A stretch of 64,000 nt of DNA from Ganoderma boninense. Taxonomy: Eukaryota; Basidiomycota; Agaricomycetes; Polyporales; Polyporaceae. Under the pieces are notes generated by a model. The model was not told the DNA's origin. It saw nothing but the letters and a program-made list of their open reading frames with translations, and ran no database searches. Within the stretch, counting starts at the first letter, position 1, and every line of letters starts with the position of its first letter. The stretch lies in NCBI GenBank assembly GCA_002900995.3, contig CM035309.1:1742389-1806388 (forward strand), written 5' to 3'. The position numbers and the translations under genes are program-made. Of this stretch, positions 49,007 to 59,600 are shown piece by piece.

Positions 49007-50547
49007 CTACTGCAGTTGCGTCTCCTCAGAGTTTAAATATACTGCTTTACGATGACCGCGTTTTCGATGTCGGGAGAAGCGGCAGAGAGGGCTGACAATT
49101 CCACATCGTGTCTGCTGGAGACGTCGCAGCTCGTCGTGGTCGGTACAAATGGACCGACCTGGGTTGAGACCGGCGTGGTGCTGGCGTCTTCCGCGAAACC
49201 TCCGAGGCAAGAGCGGTTTAGCAACGACAAGGAATATGATCGCCGTGGGATATATGGCCTGCGCGAAGGTGCGTAATCGTCACTATCTCTGTTTTTGGTT
49301 GCAATAAGCAGCGAGAGAACCGGACGTACGATGAGGGGCGTCAGGCAGCCATAGACGAAGAACGTGAACCGGTCTACGAAGTCGTTATCCGGGTACTTTA
49401 ATGACAGGGCTTGGTATATTGCGACTATGATCTGGACGAATTCGTTAGCGTGGTCGCGGCAATGCACAGATCTGAAGTCGCACGAACCCAGAGGACACTG
49501 TAGAGAGTGCCTGACTCGATGAGTAGGATGAAGGCTCTCATGACTTCCGAGCTTCCGGCCTTTCCATCGAACGCAAGGAGGAGTTGTCTATGCTGCCTAT
49601 ATTAATCCGAACCGCCCCAAATCAAAATGTAAGCCCGATCCATGTTGCTGGAACCCCTGTCCACGTACCAAGCTTTGACTGCAATGAGACTTGTGGCCAG
49701 AGTGTTTGTCACGAGCGACACGAACGCGAAGACCGCGCCGACCATGTTTGCGTAGAGGAGACTAAGAGTGGGATGTGGCTCTGGAATGAAGGTACTGCGA
49801 GCCGCTCCTGTGATACCTAAGACTGTTAGTAGTACATTAGTATGGTATACCACATGGACGGTGAACTGAAATAAAAACCCGAACCAAATGCGGTCCCTAC
49901 CAGCACACACCCGAGACCGAGGACCCACCGAGTACGCCAAAGGACATATGCGCGCCACCACACGATTGCGTCACCGAGGATCACCTACGGTGGAAAGGTT
50001 ACGGGTGGAACCTAACCACAGCATGACGGCCAGGGGGAACTTACGTTCACAGCGAGGCTTGTGGTCGCGACTATTGATTGAGTCAGGACGCGGGAGTGAT
50101 AGTGGGTGACTTGCGACGGATGCGAAGGGTCGAGAATACCGCCTGCGGCGTCCTCAAGAAGGTGGAACGCGCTAGCGGCATTGGCAATGATGCTGGCCGA
50201 GTAGGCGACCGTCGAGACATAAAGCACCAAAGTACTAGTCAGTAGGAGGATGACAGCACGATGTCGTGGACCGTTCCGCCTTCGCTCGGGTGTTAGCAAG
50301 AATGCCTTGAGCGGAAGGAACGCAGTACTCACAGGAGAAAATATGTAGACATCGAAGAGAGGACTGTTAGAACTCCTATAGCCAAATCAGTATCTTCCGA
50401 CACCGACTCCAAGGCCAGAGGAACTCGCCGAATAGGAAGGTGGACAGAAGCGACGATAACAAGGAAGAGATGCAGACTCGGGGTGTAAGCTTGAACAGTT
50501 TCTAGTGCATCCTGGCTCACGTCCACCAGTTCACGGCCGAGATGCAT
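49007..50547 (-). CDS. Seven-span integral membrane protein of a basidiomycete family
   Basis: Seven exons; the last six are firm: 50279-50045, 49984-49885, 49816-49669, 49596-49488, 49431-49330, 49258-49007. Exon 1 ends at 50333; its start is either the ATG at 50547 or the in-frame ATG at 50625. About 386 aa. Hydrophobic spans are visible as LAIGVLTVLSSMSTYFLL, AVILLLTSTLVLYVSTVAYS, a GDAIVWWRAYVLW loop, VLGLGCVLVGTAF, MVGAVFAFVSLVTNTLATSL, MRAFILLIESGTLYSVLW and AIYPTAIIFLVVAKPLL. The order GDAIVWWRAYVLW, then SLIAVKAWQHR, ILLIESGTLYSVLW and AIYPT is what I know from a large uncharacterised agaricomycete membrane family. The role is unknown; a receptor-like or sensor role is speculation. 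The tail is basic and ends ETQLQ. Confidence 0.82.
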
Positions 50548-50625
50548 GGGGATTGTGAGGAAGGTGGGGATGAGGTTGTTCGCGGCCGGGCTGCCATCAT
50601 GAAGGTGTTGAAAAAGGACCCGCAT

Positions 50626-51410
50626 TCCACTGCCATCGCGCAGTTTGATAGATTAGCCCTACTTATCACTCCCATGTCCTGTCAGGCAAACCTGCCCGAC
50701 GATGAATCGATGACACTTGAGCTTAACTCCGGCTATGCATCACGCGCCTGCCACTGTGCAACGACGTACAACACAGGTATAACATAGCACCTTTCGCAAA
50801 GACTGTCTCGCTGAAGCAGGCGTTTCGACCGTTCTGCAGGCGGGGAGGAGGGCAGTGACATGACCGTATGAGAGAGACAAGTAATCTGGACGTACAGTGA
50901 CGTGGACGACGCGCCTCATGCGACTCATAGCCACAAACTTGGCTTTGCTACATAAGGATAATGAGATCAGGTCCCGGGGAATCAATTGCCGGCCCGATTG
51001 TGACTCCTCTTCCTTACTTACCGTACTGATGTACACACAGGATACAGGAGGATATAGGAGGATACAGGTGCAAGTCGATCTGATTCTGTCTTGAACCGGC
51101 GGCGTGCATTCGGGAACGCGTCGCGGATGCCTCAGCAATCGAAGGACAACTCCTCTGCCGCTTCCTAGAATGGCGATCCGCTTGGTACTCACCCCGCAAA
51201 ACTCAGGAGCCCGCCAGTGGCCAAGTTGACGACATCGATGACCGCATTTTATGATGATGGGCATATATATGTAGTAGGGCAACTTATAGACTCGAAAACT
51301 CGGAGTGTACGAAAAGTGCTGTTGAACTCCCTCGATATATCTCTGCCCCCTCTGCCCTTCAAATCTCCCCCAGCCATACAATCATCACATCTAGTCTACG
51401 AGAGCACAAA
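50626..51410. promoter_or_regulatory. Divergent promoter region of 7TM gene and TUDOR-like gene
   Basis: About 800 bp between two divergent starts. A short imperfect tandem repeat (units like ggatacagga) lies at 51041-51070. Nothing else recognised. Confidence 0.45.
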
Positions 51411-51787
51411 ATGCCCACCACTGAATACAAGGTGCGCTTCTTGCACTGCTCTGGTGTTTGAGCATGTCACTTATTGACATGACTCCTACAGAAGGGCGAC
51501 AAGGTCGAGTACCGCCCCGTCGGCGGTGCAGGTGATAACGTCTCCCATACGCACGGCGTAATCGAGAAGGTCTTCCAGACAGAGGATGGGGTAAGTGTTT
51601 CAGCCAATGGTCGGGCAGCCATCCCTCATAGTCCGCCCTACTTGGCAGCAAACTCGGTACACTATCAAAAATGATAACACGGGGAAGACCACCAACTACC
51701 AGGTGCGCACAGCATTACGACAGTAATTTTCCTATGACGGCTCATGGTTGTGTTCAGGAGATGAACCTCGTGAAGAAGCTTGACTAA
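51411..51787 (+). CDS. Small TUDOR-like protein of the Hva1/DUF2945 family
   Basis: Four tiny exons: 51411-51431, 51492-51590, 51649-51702, 51758-51787; 67 aa, all GT-AG. KKGDKVEYRPVGG and RYTIKNDNTGKTTNYQEMN, then VKKL, match the hypervirulence-associated protein TUDOR domain (DUF2945, PF11160), a small beta-barrel found across fungi and bacteria. The name comes from a Cryptococcus gene; the molecular role is not settled, and nothing here implies virulence. Exon 1 encodes only seven residues, so ab initio predictors may miss the start. Confidence 0.92.
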
Positions 51788-52074
51788 ACCTGCAGTGGTA
51801 GTGGATGTACGGTTTGGTTGGTGTGTACGATAGCGTGAAACAAGTTCGAGGCAATTGCGGCGAGCGAGTGTGTCAAGACCGTAGCATCTAGAAATGCCTA
51901 TGATGGACAGGGTGGAAGGACTCAGCTTGGTCGATGCACCCCTCTCCTGACTGCGTCAAAAGACTGTCGAGGCGAGCCGCATTATCCCCCTAAATGCGTT
52001 CGTCGTAGTCATAGCCTAAGCAAGAAACGATCGATGATCCAAGTAGCATACGGATGAAGGTATGAATGTATGAC

Positions 52075-55000
52075 TCATGTCCGACTCTCCTTCAGCTTGC
52101 GGGAGAATGCCTCCCGGCACTGATAATGCGTAACCTCACCACTGGAAATGAATGCGTTAGCATCAACAACCTAGGAGAATGGAGGAACCATTACCGAGGA
52201 GCGTGCACGGCAATGACACTGCTTCCCAAGCGTTTGTGGCATTGTGGACAGCTACATTATATCGACCAGTCAGCCCAGAGCATGTACAGGACAACACGCA
52301 ATACACTTACATCCTGCTCTCAGTGATCCGAACGCGTTTGGACTGGAGCGCGATCAACCTCCTCGCGACCTGCTCTTCGCGCGCCTTGTGGATGTTGCGC
52401 ACCACGCGCGTATCGAACAGTGGCTCCCGAAGGGCTTCCAGTAGGAACGCGCTGACGTCCTCCGCCGTCACGAGCGGAGGTAGCAGCTGCAAAGTTGCGA
52501 CAGGATCTAGTCGCGGACTATGCCGGCTTATGAGCTCGAGCGCGGGAGGGAGTAGATTCGCTGCGGGCGGGGCGGAGGGGCTCGGGAGAAGGTATATTCG
52601 CAGGAGCGTGAGGAAGACGTTAGCGTTGGGAGAGTTGGGCCGGTATATGCGCTTGCAGTACTCTTCAGCTTTAAGGAAGTCCTGCAAGCGGTAGACATAG
52701 ACTTCGAGAGCGCTGTCGTGGCGACCAAGACGGCCTAGCAGGATGGCCTTGGCCTCAAAGAGATCTAGAGGGGCGACTGTCAGTGCAGATATTTCGCTGA
52801 AACATAGGACCGGCAGACCGTCAGAGGGTAGCAAACCGAACAAGCGGTCTGTTGAATAGTGGTCGGTAGTGTCGATAAATTGGAGGAGTTTCTCGTATGT
52901 CGCTTTCCGTGCACCGTCGTCTCCCCGCCTCTTCGCTGCAACAGCCATACGCAGATACAGCTCCGCAAGACGATCATGGAACCCCTGAGAAGTTTCCCCG
53001 CGTTCCGCAATGAGAAATTCGATGAAACGGGCACATAGAGCTGGGTCAAGACGTTCGAGGAAGTCTGTTACGGGTTCCTTGGGCAGCTCTACCTCCTCTG
53101 ACGTGAAGATCTATTCGGAATGTGAGCCTTTCCAAAAACAAGGAGGTGCGAAGGAGTACTTCAAAAGCAATATCGCGGTTGTGTTCAAATACCCATCGCG
53201 AATGTTCAAATATCTGGTCCATGTGCTCTGACCCAAGACGCTGAAGGTAGTTCACTGTGGGCATGAGTTTGTCGCGCGGGTCCGCCTCCTTCTCGCTTAG
53301 TCTGCGAAAGCGTCAGCAAGCAAGACCTGCGACGCATCGGGGGATATTATTCACTGTCGAAGCAGATCCAAAGCCTTGCCATGCATCTTCCTGCCGTTGT
53401 ACAAAGAGATCATCTCTTGGTATTTCTGCACGTTTCGAATCAGTAATTCATCGTGCACTGACCGACATGGGTTGTGCAAATTACCTCGCGTTCGCGCAGA
53501 AGCCCTTCAACCTCCGACACTTCGCACCAGCCAACGCGGCAAAGTGGACCAAGCAATCCAGGACGGACGAGCAAGTACGACTTGAACAGGGCAGTGTCAA
53601 CGATCTGCGCGAACCGCACGAGTTCCTCGGGAGTGAGAGCTGAGAGCGGAACATTAGGAAGGTTCAGAAGGTCCTCCGTCGACGTTGTCGACAAATGTGG
53701 CATTTCATGCGATTGCGTTGGTGTGATGTGGAAGGCAGACAGCGCACCCGCAATCTTAGGTCTGCGGTCAGAGAGGTAGCGCATAAGAGTTTCAATGGAC
53801 CGGTGGAAGTTGTCTGGATCATACATGCGAAGCTTAGTTGTAACTGTAAAGGTGATGTGCTGACAAAACATACCAGGTTTGGGTGGCCGACGCACGCTTC
53901 GAATGGACGCTGCATCATCGTCCTTCGCTGTAGAGACAAGCCCCTCTAGACCAGTCTTAAGCACGCCTCGAATCGAGCCCTGGGGCGGTGTTCCACGTAG
54001 CGGCGACGGGGAGCTAATGTTGGCCGCTCCGCCTTCTTGCTCGAACTTCTGGGCATCCTCAGCCTGTGTCGTTGGAGGTGTCGAGGGCGGCTCCGGCAGC
54101 TTGGTCCTGGGTCCACCATAAAGTGGTATCCACTCATCCTGAGGGACTGATAGTCGACCCGCGACGCTCTCCGGATATAGTGCGACGACCTTGGCGGGGT
54201 TGATGTCGAGTTCGAGGAAGGCGTCGATGGCCTGATCGTACTTCGTTTGGCGGAAATAGTCGACTGCTTGAAGGGCGCGTATCTGCTTGCGTCTCCCTTC
54301 CTACATCGGAGGTTCAGCGACTCCTCGAATGTATCGTAGCTGTCAATTTACCTTGTCCGTGATCAGACACGAATCTAACGTTTCGAGCAGCGAGAGGGCA
54401 TGCGCATAGGCTCCAGCATCAACAAGCTCGTCGATCTGCTGAGTCCAAGGCTTCATACGGAAGCACCAGATTGCACTCCCGTTGTTTGCGGCAGCTGTGC
54501 GGTCAATGGGTGAACTGACGACAAATAGAGGAGACTTGGCGGATGGCGAGGGGCTTAATAAGCGAATTGTATGCGTGGCTGAAGTGGCGAATGGTGTGAG
54601 TGGACCAGGCGGGAAGGGTATCGTTTGTACTGGAGATAGGGATATAGCGAGCGAATCTCAATCACCGGACATGCAACAAATGTTGATGCAGATACTCCAG
54701 CAACGCTGTCTAGTTGCGAGGTTGGTACTGTGCCAGGCGGAAGGATTGCGAAGACATAGGGCTTGACGAGAGCTGACCTCTCTTATTGAGTCCCAATGTA
54801 TGCACAGGACATGATGCTCACTTGCCTATCTCCTCGGGCGGTGCTGGCCAGTCAATGGACTCGCTCCTCACGGTCTTGCCCTCGCTTCCAACCAAGAAGC
54901 CGTTGTCTAGTCTTCATAAAAACGTTGCTCCACCGTGCAATGACGGAAGGTACTCACTATCTTTGGCGATGATGGCCTCGTTATCATTCACATTCGAGAC

Positions 55001-55949
55001 ATTTGGTTTCGCCTTGGCTCCAAGTCCCAGAGTCATGTAGCCACCAAGGCCAGAGAACGCACCCATACTCATCGTGCTTATGCTGCTCCCGGAGGTGACG
55101 GTGGCAATGGGCGTGGTGACATCAACGGTGATAGACGTTTTTAACGAAGTAACGCAGTAGTCCGTAGGTGTGTGCCCCCAGCACAAGGTGTCCCCGTTGA
55201 CGAAGGCGATTGCTCTCGGGGAATGGCCCAGTGCAATGATTTCCTACGCTCCTTCAATGAAGCATTTTGGGTGGGGGAAAACGAGAACGCACCTGCGGTT
55301 CCTGAGGTTCACCATCCTTCCATGAATAAAGCACGATTTTCCGCCTACACCCGACAGCGAGTTTAGTAATGACTGCCGGAACCCCCTTGCCCTTTCCTGG
55401 GGAGCCTGGACTTGAGTGGACTACCGTATCGCTGTCGAGGTACTCGACCGCAGTATTAAGGGCAAAGCATAAGGCACCCTTCGTCTTGACAAGAGGAGTG
55501 GGAAGTGCGAAGGCAGGAGAAGAGAAGAGAGTAAGCTGCGCCTCTGGGCAGCAGCCATTCTGTGAGGGTCCGCCGAAGTCACTTCAAATAAAGTCTCACC
55601 AGACAAGACGAGCAAGGAATTCACATCCTTGATGTATGCTAGTTGTTCAATACTCCTTCGACATAATGCCTTCTTTGTTTCCACAAATTCAACTGACGCG
55701 TCTGAGTTGGTGGTCACGATCCAATTGGGCAGCTGGTTACGGGAGAGAACAGACCTGATGTATCTCCTAGCGCGTATATGTGCAAATTTCCGGTACTGGT
55801 CCCAATGTACAGTCTGTCAGCTAGTGTCCATGTTAGAATTCGATGCAAGGCTGTCGAAGGCGGGTGTATGCACCGTGAACAGCGAGACATTCAGCGCGGT
55901 CTTTGAAGCCATCCAAGACCAGTTCCGGAGCGTTGAAGGGTCCACCCAT
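52075..55949 (-). CDS. vps39: Vps39/Vam6, HOPS complex subunit; one frameshift
   Basis: Fifteen exons: 55949-55874, 55820-55755, 55692-55600, 55543-55293, 55243-54958, 54906-54826, 54772-54352, 54300-53874, 53813-53485, 53425-53355, 53301-53160, 53110-52819, 52764-52311, 52251-52195, 52141-52075; about 1037 aa. An N-terminal CNH domain (DRLYIGTSTGNLHIYAL, TKGALCFALNTAVEYLDSDT) is followed by clathrin-repeat helices (DELVDAGAYAHALSLLETL, EKYQEMISLYNGRKMHGKAL, IFEHSRWVFEHN) and a C-terminal CPQC..CR zinc element. Vps39 links Ypt7/Rab7 to HOPS for vacuole and late-endosome fusion. Intron 6 (54825-54773) is GC-AG with gcaagt; a nearby GT (54821) gives the wrong phase. Exon 7 is one base short: a base appears to be missing near 54646, between VIEIRS and the following ISLSPVQT. 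The exon phases are otherwise consistent throughout. Confidence 0.94.
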
Positions 55950-56698
55950 TCTATCCGGATATCCTGACTAGAGAATCGTGCAGAATCGTGCCAGCAGGAG
56001 GAGAGAAACGGCAAGCCAAGAGCCTCAGCCTGCACAAGGAAGTGGGAGGGAGAGCCAAAGCAGCGTGTCCGAGACTTTCGGACCTGGCACGAGACGCCAT
56101 CGTGCAACACGACGTCACTCGGCAGATCTTGCCATTGGTGTCGTGTCGCAGCTGGCCATGAGTCGGCGTAATCAGAATCACAGACCTCCGACTCTGTGCA
56201 TTGTATACTCAATCTCCCATCCGTTCCCCAAAAGTCTGCGAACTCGAAGGAAGCGAAATCAAGATTTCCTATTGAGCCAAATACGTACGACTCATAGTTC
56301 CAGCAGTAGGAGTCCGCATCCGTCCAAAGTCCAGGTCGCACCCTCGAGCATGTCAATAGCTATAACCTATATCCGTACAGAAAGGGGATCGCATAGGGAC
56401 AACGAGCGTGAATGCGAGTAAAAACACAGCAGAAGATCGGCAACACGGACGCCAACGCCATAAACAGACCCAGCTGGCAAGTACACCTGTGCAATACAGA
56501 AGCCGTCGCGCCGCACGTAGAATGTATACTATGCATTTGCGGTACATTTTCACCTGGCTGGCCAGGGCGTGCCAGGGCGCGCCTCGTCCGCTGGCCGAGC
56601 GGAGAGGTCGTCGAGAATCAATCACAAGACAAGACACAACACACAGACACAAACAGACATACGAACAACACACAACACAGAGTCCCATTCTTGTCATG
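55950..56698. other. Intergenic, vps39 promoter side
   Basis: 749 bp; nothing recognised. Confidence 0.55.
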
Positions 56699-58946
56699 TC
56701 ATGCCCCGGAGTCCCTCCTGACAGTCCCGTTTGGTCGGTACATGTACTGATGCTGTGCTGACCCATGTGATGACGCTGGTCGCTGAGTATTCGACGCTGC
56801 AGCGGCAGCGGCGCCGTACGATGTGGTCTGCGTGGGCCGTGGTCGATAATAGTTGTTATTGCTGCCACGGGTATCAGCCGTCTGGATAGTCGCGGCAGCT
56901 GGGGTGGGACTTGGGAAGGTAGTTGTTGAGCTGGCCATGGTGGGAAGTGGCCATGGCATGGATGCAGCTGTAGTTGGCGGAGGTGCGGCAGCTGTTCGCG
57001 GAGGATGCATGGAATTCGCAGTTTGCGAAGGCGGACGCTGCGGCTGCATGGCCGGTGATGCATTGATGGACGTTGGGGTCGAGTTCATGGGACTACGAGT
57101 GGGGGAAACAGCACTCGTAGGTGGTGGTGGAGGTGGGACGTGTTGCTGTTGATGTTGATGCTGCTGCGGCTGAGGTTGGGGAGGTGGAGGATGCGCAGGT
57201 TCCGAATGCGCTGGCTCAGGTTCTCGTCTTCGTTTTGTCCCACGCGTCGAACTCTCCTTGAGTCCCAATGATGTCGCTTTCAACAAGATTTGATGTCTTC
57301 AGCGAGTCGCGTGAGCACTTATGATACCTTGAGGGAGATTGGAGACCCTACCTTGTTCGGCTGTTGCCCCATTGCTGGATGACCCAATCCCATTCGATTT
57401 CGCCCTTGCTCTGGGGACCACCCATCTCCTTGCTCTGATCCGCAAGCCTCCTCAGCCTATCGGTCTCCTCCTCCGACCAAGTACCTTGATGACCACCAGG
57501 CGCTGTGTTGCCTGTTGCTGCGTTGAATGTTGAAATGGTACCTGTGTTGGTGGGGATAGGAGGGGACGCCGCAGGCGGACTCGCCTGAGGTGCGGCATGA
57601 GTTGGCGGTGGAGGGGGAGGCGCTGCAACCGGAATTGGGGTTGGCGCGGGCGCCGGTGCTGGAGCTGGCGCCGGTGCTGGTGCAGACGCAGCGGGCAGGT
57701 GTGGGAGTCGGCGGTTGGGCGACTGGCGGACTAGCAGCAGGGGCAGGCTGCGGTGGGGCAGGGGGGTAATATGGCGTAGCACCTTGTGGAGGGGGATAGT
57801 AGTAAGGTGCTGTGGGGTATCTAGAGCCCGCGGGAGGCGGGTACATGGCGGGGTAATAAGGTTGTGATGGCGGGGGCAGGGAAGAGTTGAGAGGCATGAC
57901 GAAAGTTTGCGGGTTGGTGATCACTGAGCCAGCAGCAGGGGCAGGACCTGCAGCGGCCGCAGCCCCGGGAGGTGGAGGCGGTGGCATGGATGAATAGGTG
58001 GGGTATGTTGTCGTGGGGACAGGCTGGCCCACCAATTGGCTCGGGTTCGCGAGCTACGGTAGAGTGAGATCATACTCAGAACCACAACAGGAACGGCGTA
58101 CGAGGTTGTCACAAACGCGTTTCGCGTCTGCAATCATCATGAGGGGGTCTATCTTGGTAGCGGGTCCCATTTGATAGCATTGCGCTATGACCATGGGAGA
58201 CGCAGCTTTCTGTTGTGTGGAGAGCACGGACGCTCAGGCAAACATGAAGGCGAAACAACATGACATTACGTACAACCAATTCTTCCGCTGCATTGTAAAA
58301 CTCGGAGCAAAGGTTGAGGGCTCGCCACTGGAACTCATAGAATTGCTGATTCTGCTGCGACATGTTCGCACCTGGGGCAGGAGGGTACTGATAGAAGCCA
58401 GGGTGTTGGGAGTTGGCTGGAGCCTTGGTCGCGCTTCCTGAAGACACCCGGGGTTTGCGGTTGCGAGAGCCACGAGGGCGGCCTGGCCTGCGCTTCTCTG
58501 TGCCATCGTCGGTGGCAGCGGAGGAGGTCTGCTCCTGTTGGGCGGCAGGTTGTCTGTAGTCGGCAGAGGCGGTAGTCGCGGCCGCGCTTCGGAAATGAAA
58601 GAGAGGTCAGAGGCGGGCGTGAGGACGAATCTCGATCGGGCAATACGCACCCCGCTGAGCTGGATTGGGACTGAGCAGCGTTGACGCGAGGAGAAGAGTG
58701 GCTGCTGGCGGAGTGGTGAGGGTGATCTGCGTCGTGGTGGTCGAGCTCCTCCTCGACGACCTCCTCGTCATCGTCGTCTTCCTCCTCCTCTTCCTCACGG
58801 TGACCAGAGCCGGCGCCATTCGTCACGGGGGGGTGTTGATGTGGGGTGTAGTGGGCATAGGACTGGCGAGGAGAGGAGTGGGACGTGGCGACCACAGGAG
58901 CATGGAGGGCGTGCGAGAGGGGCTGATAATATTGCGGATTGTCCAT
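56699..58946 (-). CDS. Myb/SANT-like and AT-hook protein, putative DNA-binding; one frameshift
   Basis: Five exons: 58946-58651, 58586-58274, 58209-58102, 58053-57352, 57296-56699; about 671 aa. The N-terminus has an acidic run (EEEEEEDDDDEE). An AT-hook-like KRRPGRPRGSRNRKPR follows at about 130-150, then a conserved helical block (FYEFQWRALNLCSEFYNAAE and MVIAQCYQMGPATK). Long Pro/Ala/Tyr-rich low complexity leads to a Myb/SANT-like domain: GTWSEEETDRLRRLADQSKE, WDWVIQQWGNSRTRHQILLK. A Gln/Pro-rich tail ends the protein. The domains suggest a nuclear DNA-binding regulator; targets are unknown. Exon 4 is one base too long: a CCC run near 57687-57690 shifts the frame within a PAPAP repeat, upstream of the Myb domain. 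Low-complexity sequence there makes sequencing or slippage errors plausible. Confidence 0.85.
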
Positions 58947-59600
58947 GATTTTCGGGTTGGCCTATGTGATAAAGCCCAGGGATGGGTGTAACGCTGCGAG
59001 CGGAGAGCTGCAATCGATGTCGACAACGACAACCAAACCCCGTGGGAACCGGAGCTCGACGCATTTGCCCTCCCACACGGCGTGCCTTTCATCGCTTTGT
59101 GGTCCACCAAAAATCCCAGAAAAAACAAGGCTTCATGTCGCACTTGCCCACTCTCTGCCTGAGCCGGCGGGATGGCTGGAACCGCCATGGACTCTGCTCG
59201 GCGAATAATGCCTGGGATCTCGTGTGTCCCAAATTTGTCCCGATGGCGAATACTCGAGGGAACACAGCCGCCGGCACGCGAGGCAGCAGCAGGGTCACAC
59301 CGAGTCACAGGGCTGTCACGGCTGCGTGACGGCAGGAAATGCCGGACGGACGTGACGAGTCACTGGACGCCACCGGTGACCAGGCGCGGGTCCGGCGCGC
59401 ACAGTCCTGCTCTCGAACCGTCATCTCCCCGCCACAACCTCCTCCTTGTCTGCCACCGCCATCTCCTCTCCTCCAGCCCCTCTCAACGCCTGCCCCCGCA
59501 GCGTTGCCTTCCGACCGCAACCATTACGCCCGTTACGCCCTCGCGCAATCGTCCACAGCCGCAGAATTCGCTCGGCACGAAAGCGCCACTTCTCCCAACC
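58947..59600. promoter_or_regulatory. Divergent promoter region of Myb-like gene and mex67
   Basis: 654 bp between two divergent start codons. No specific motif assigned. Confidence 0.5.
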
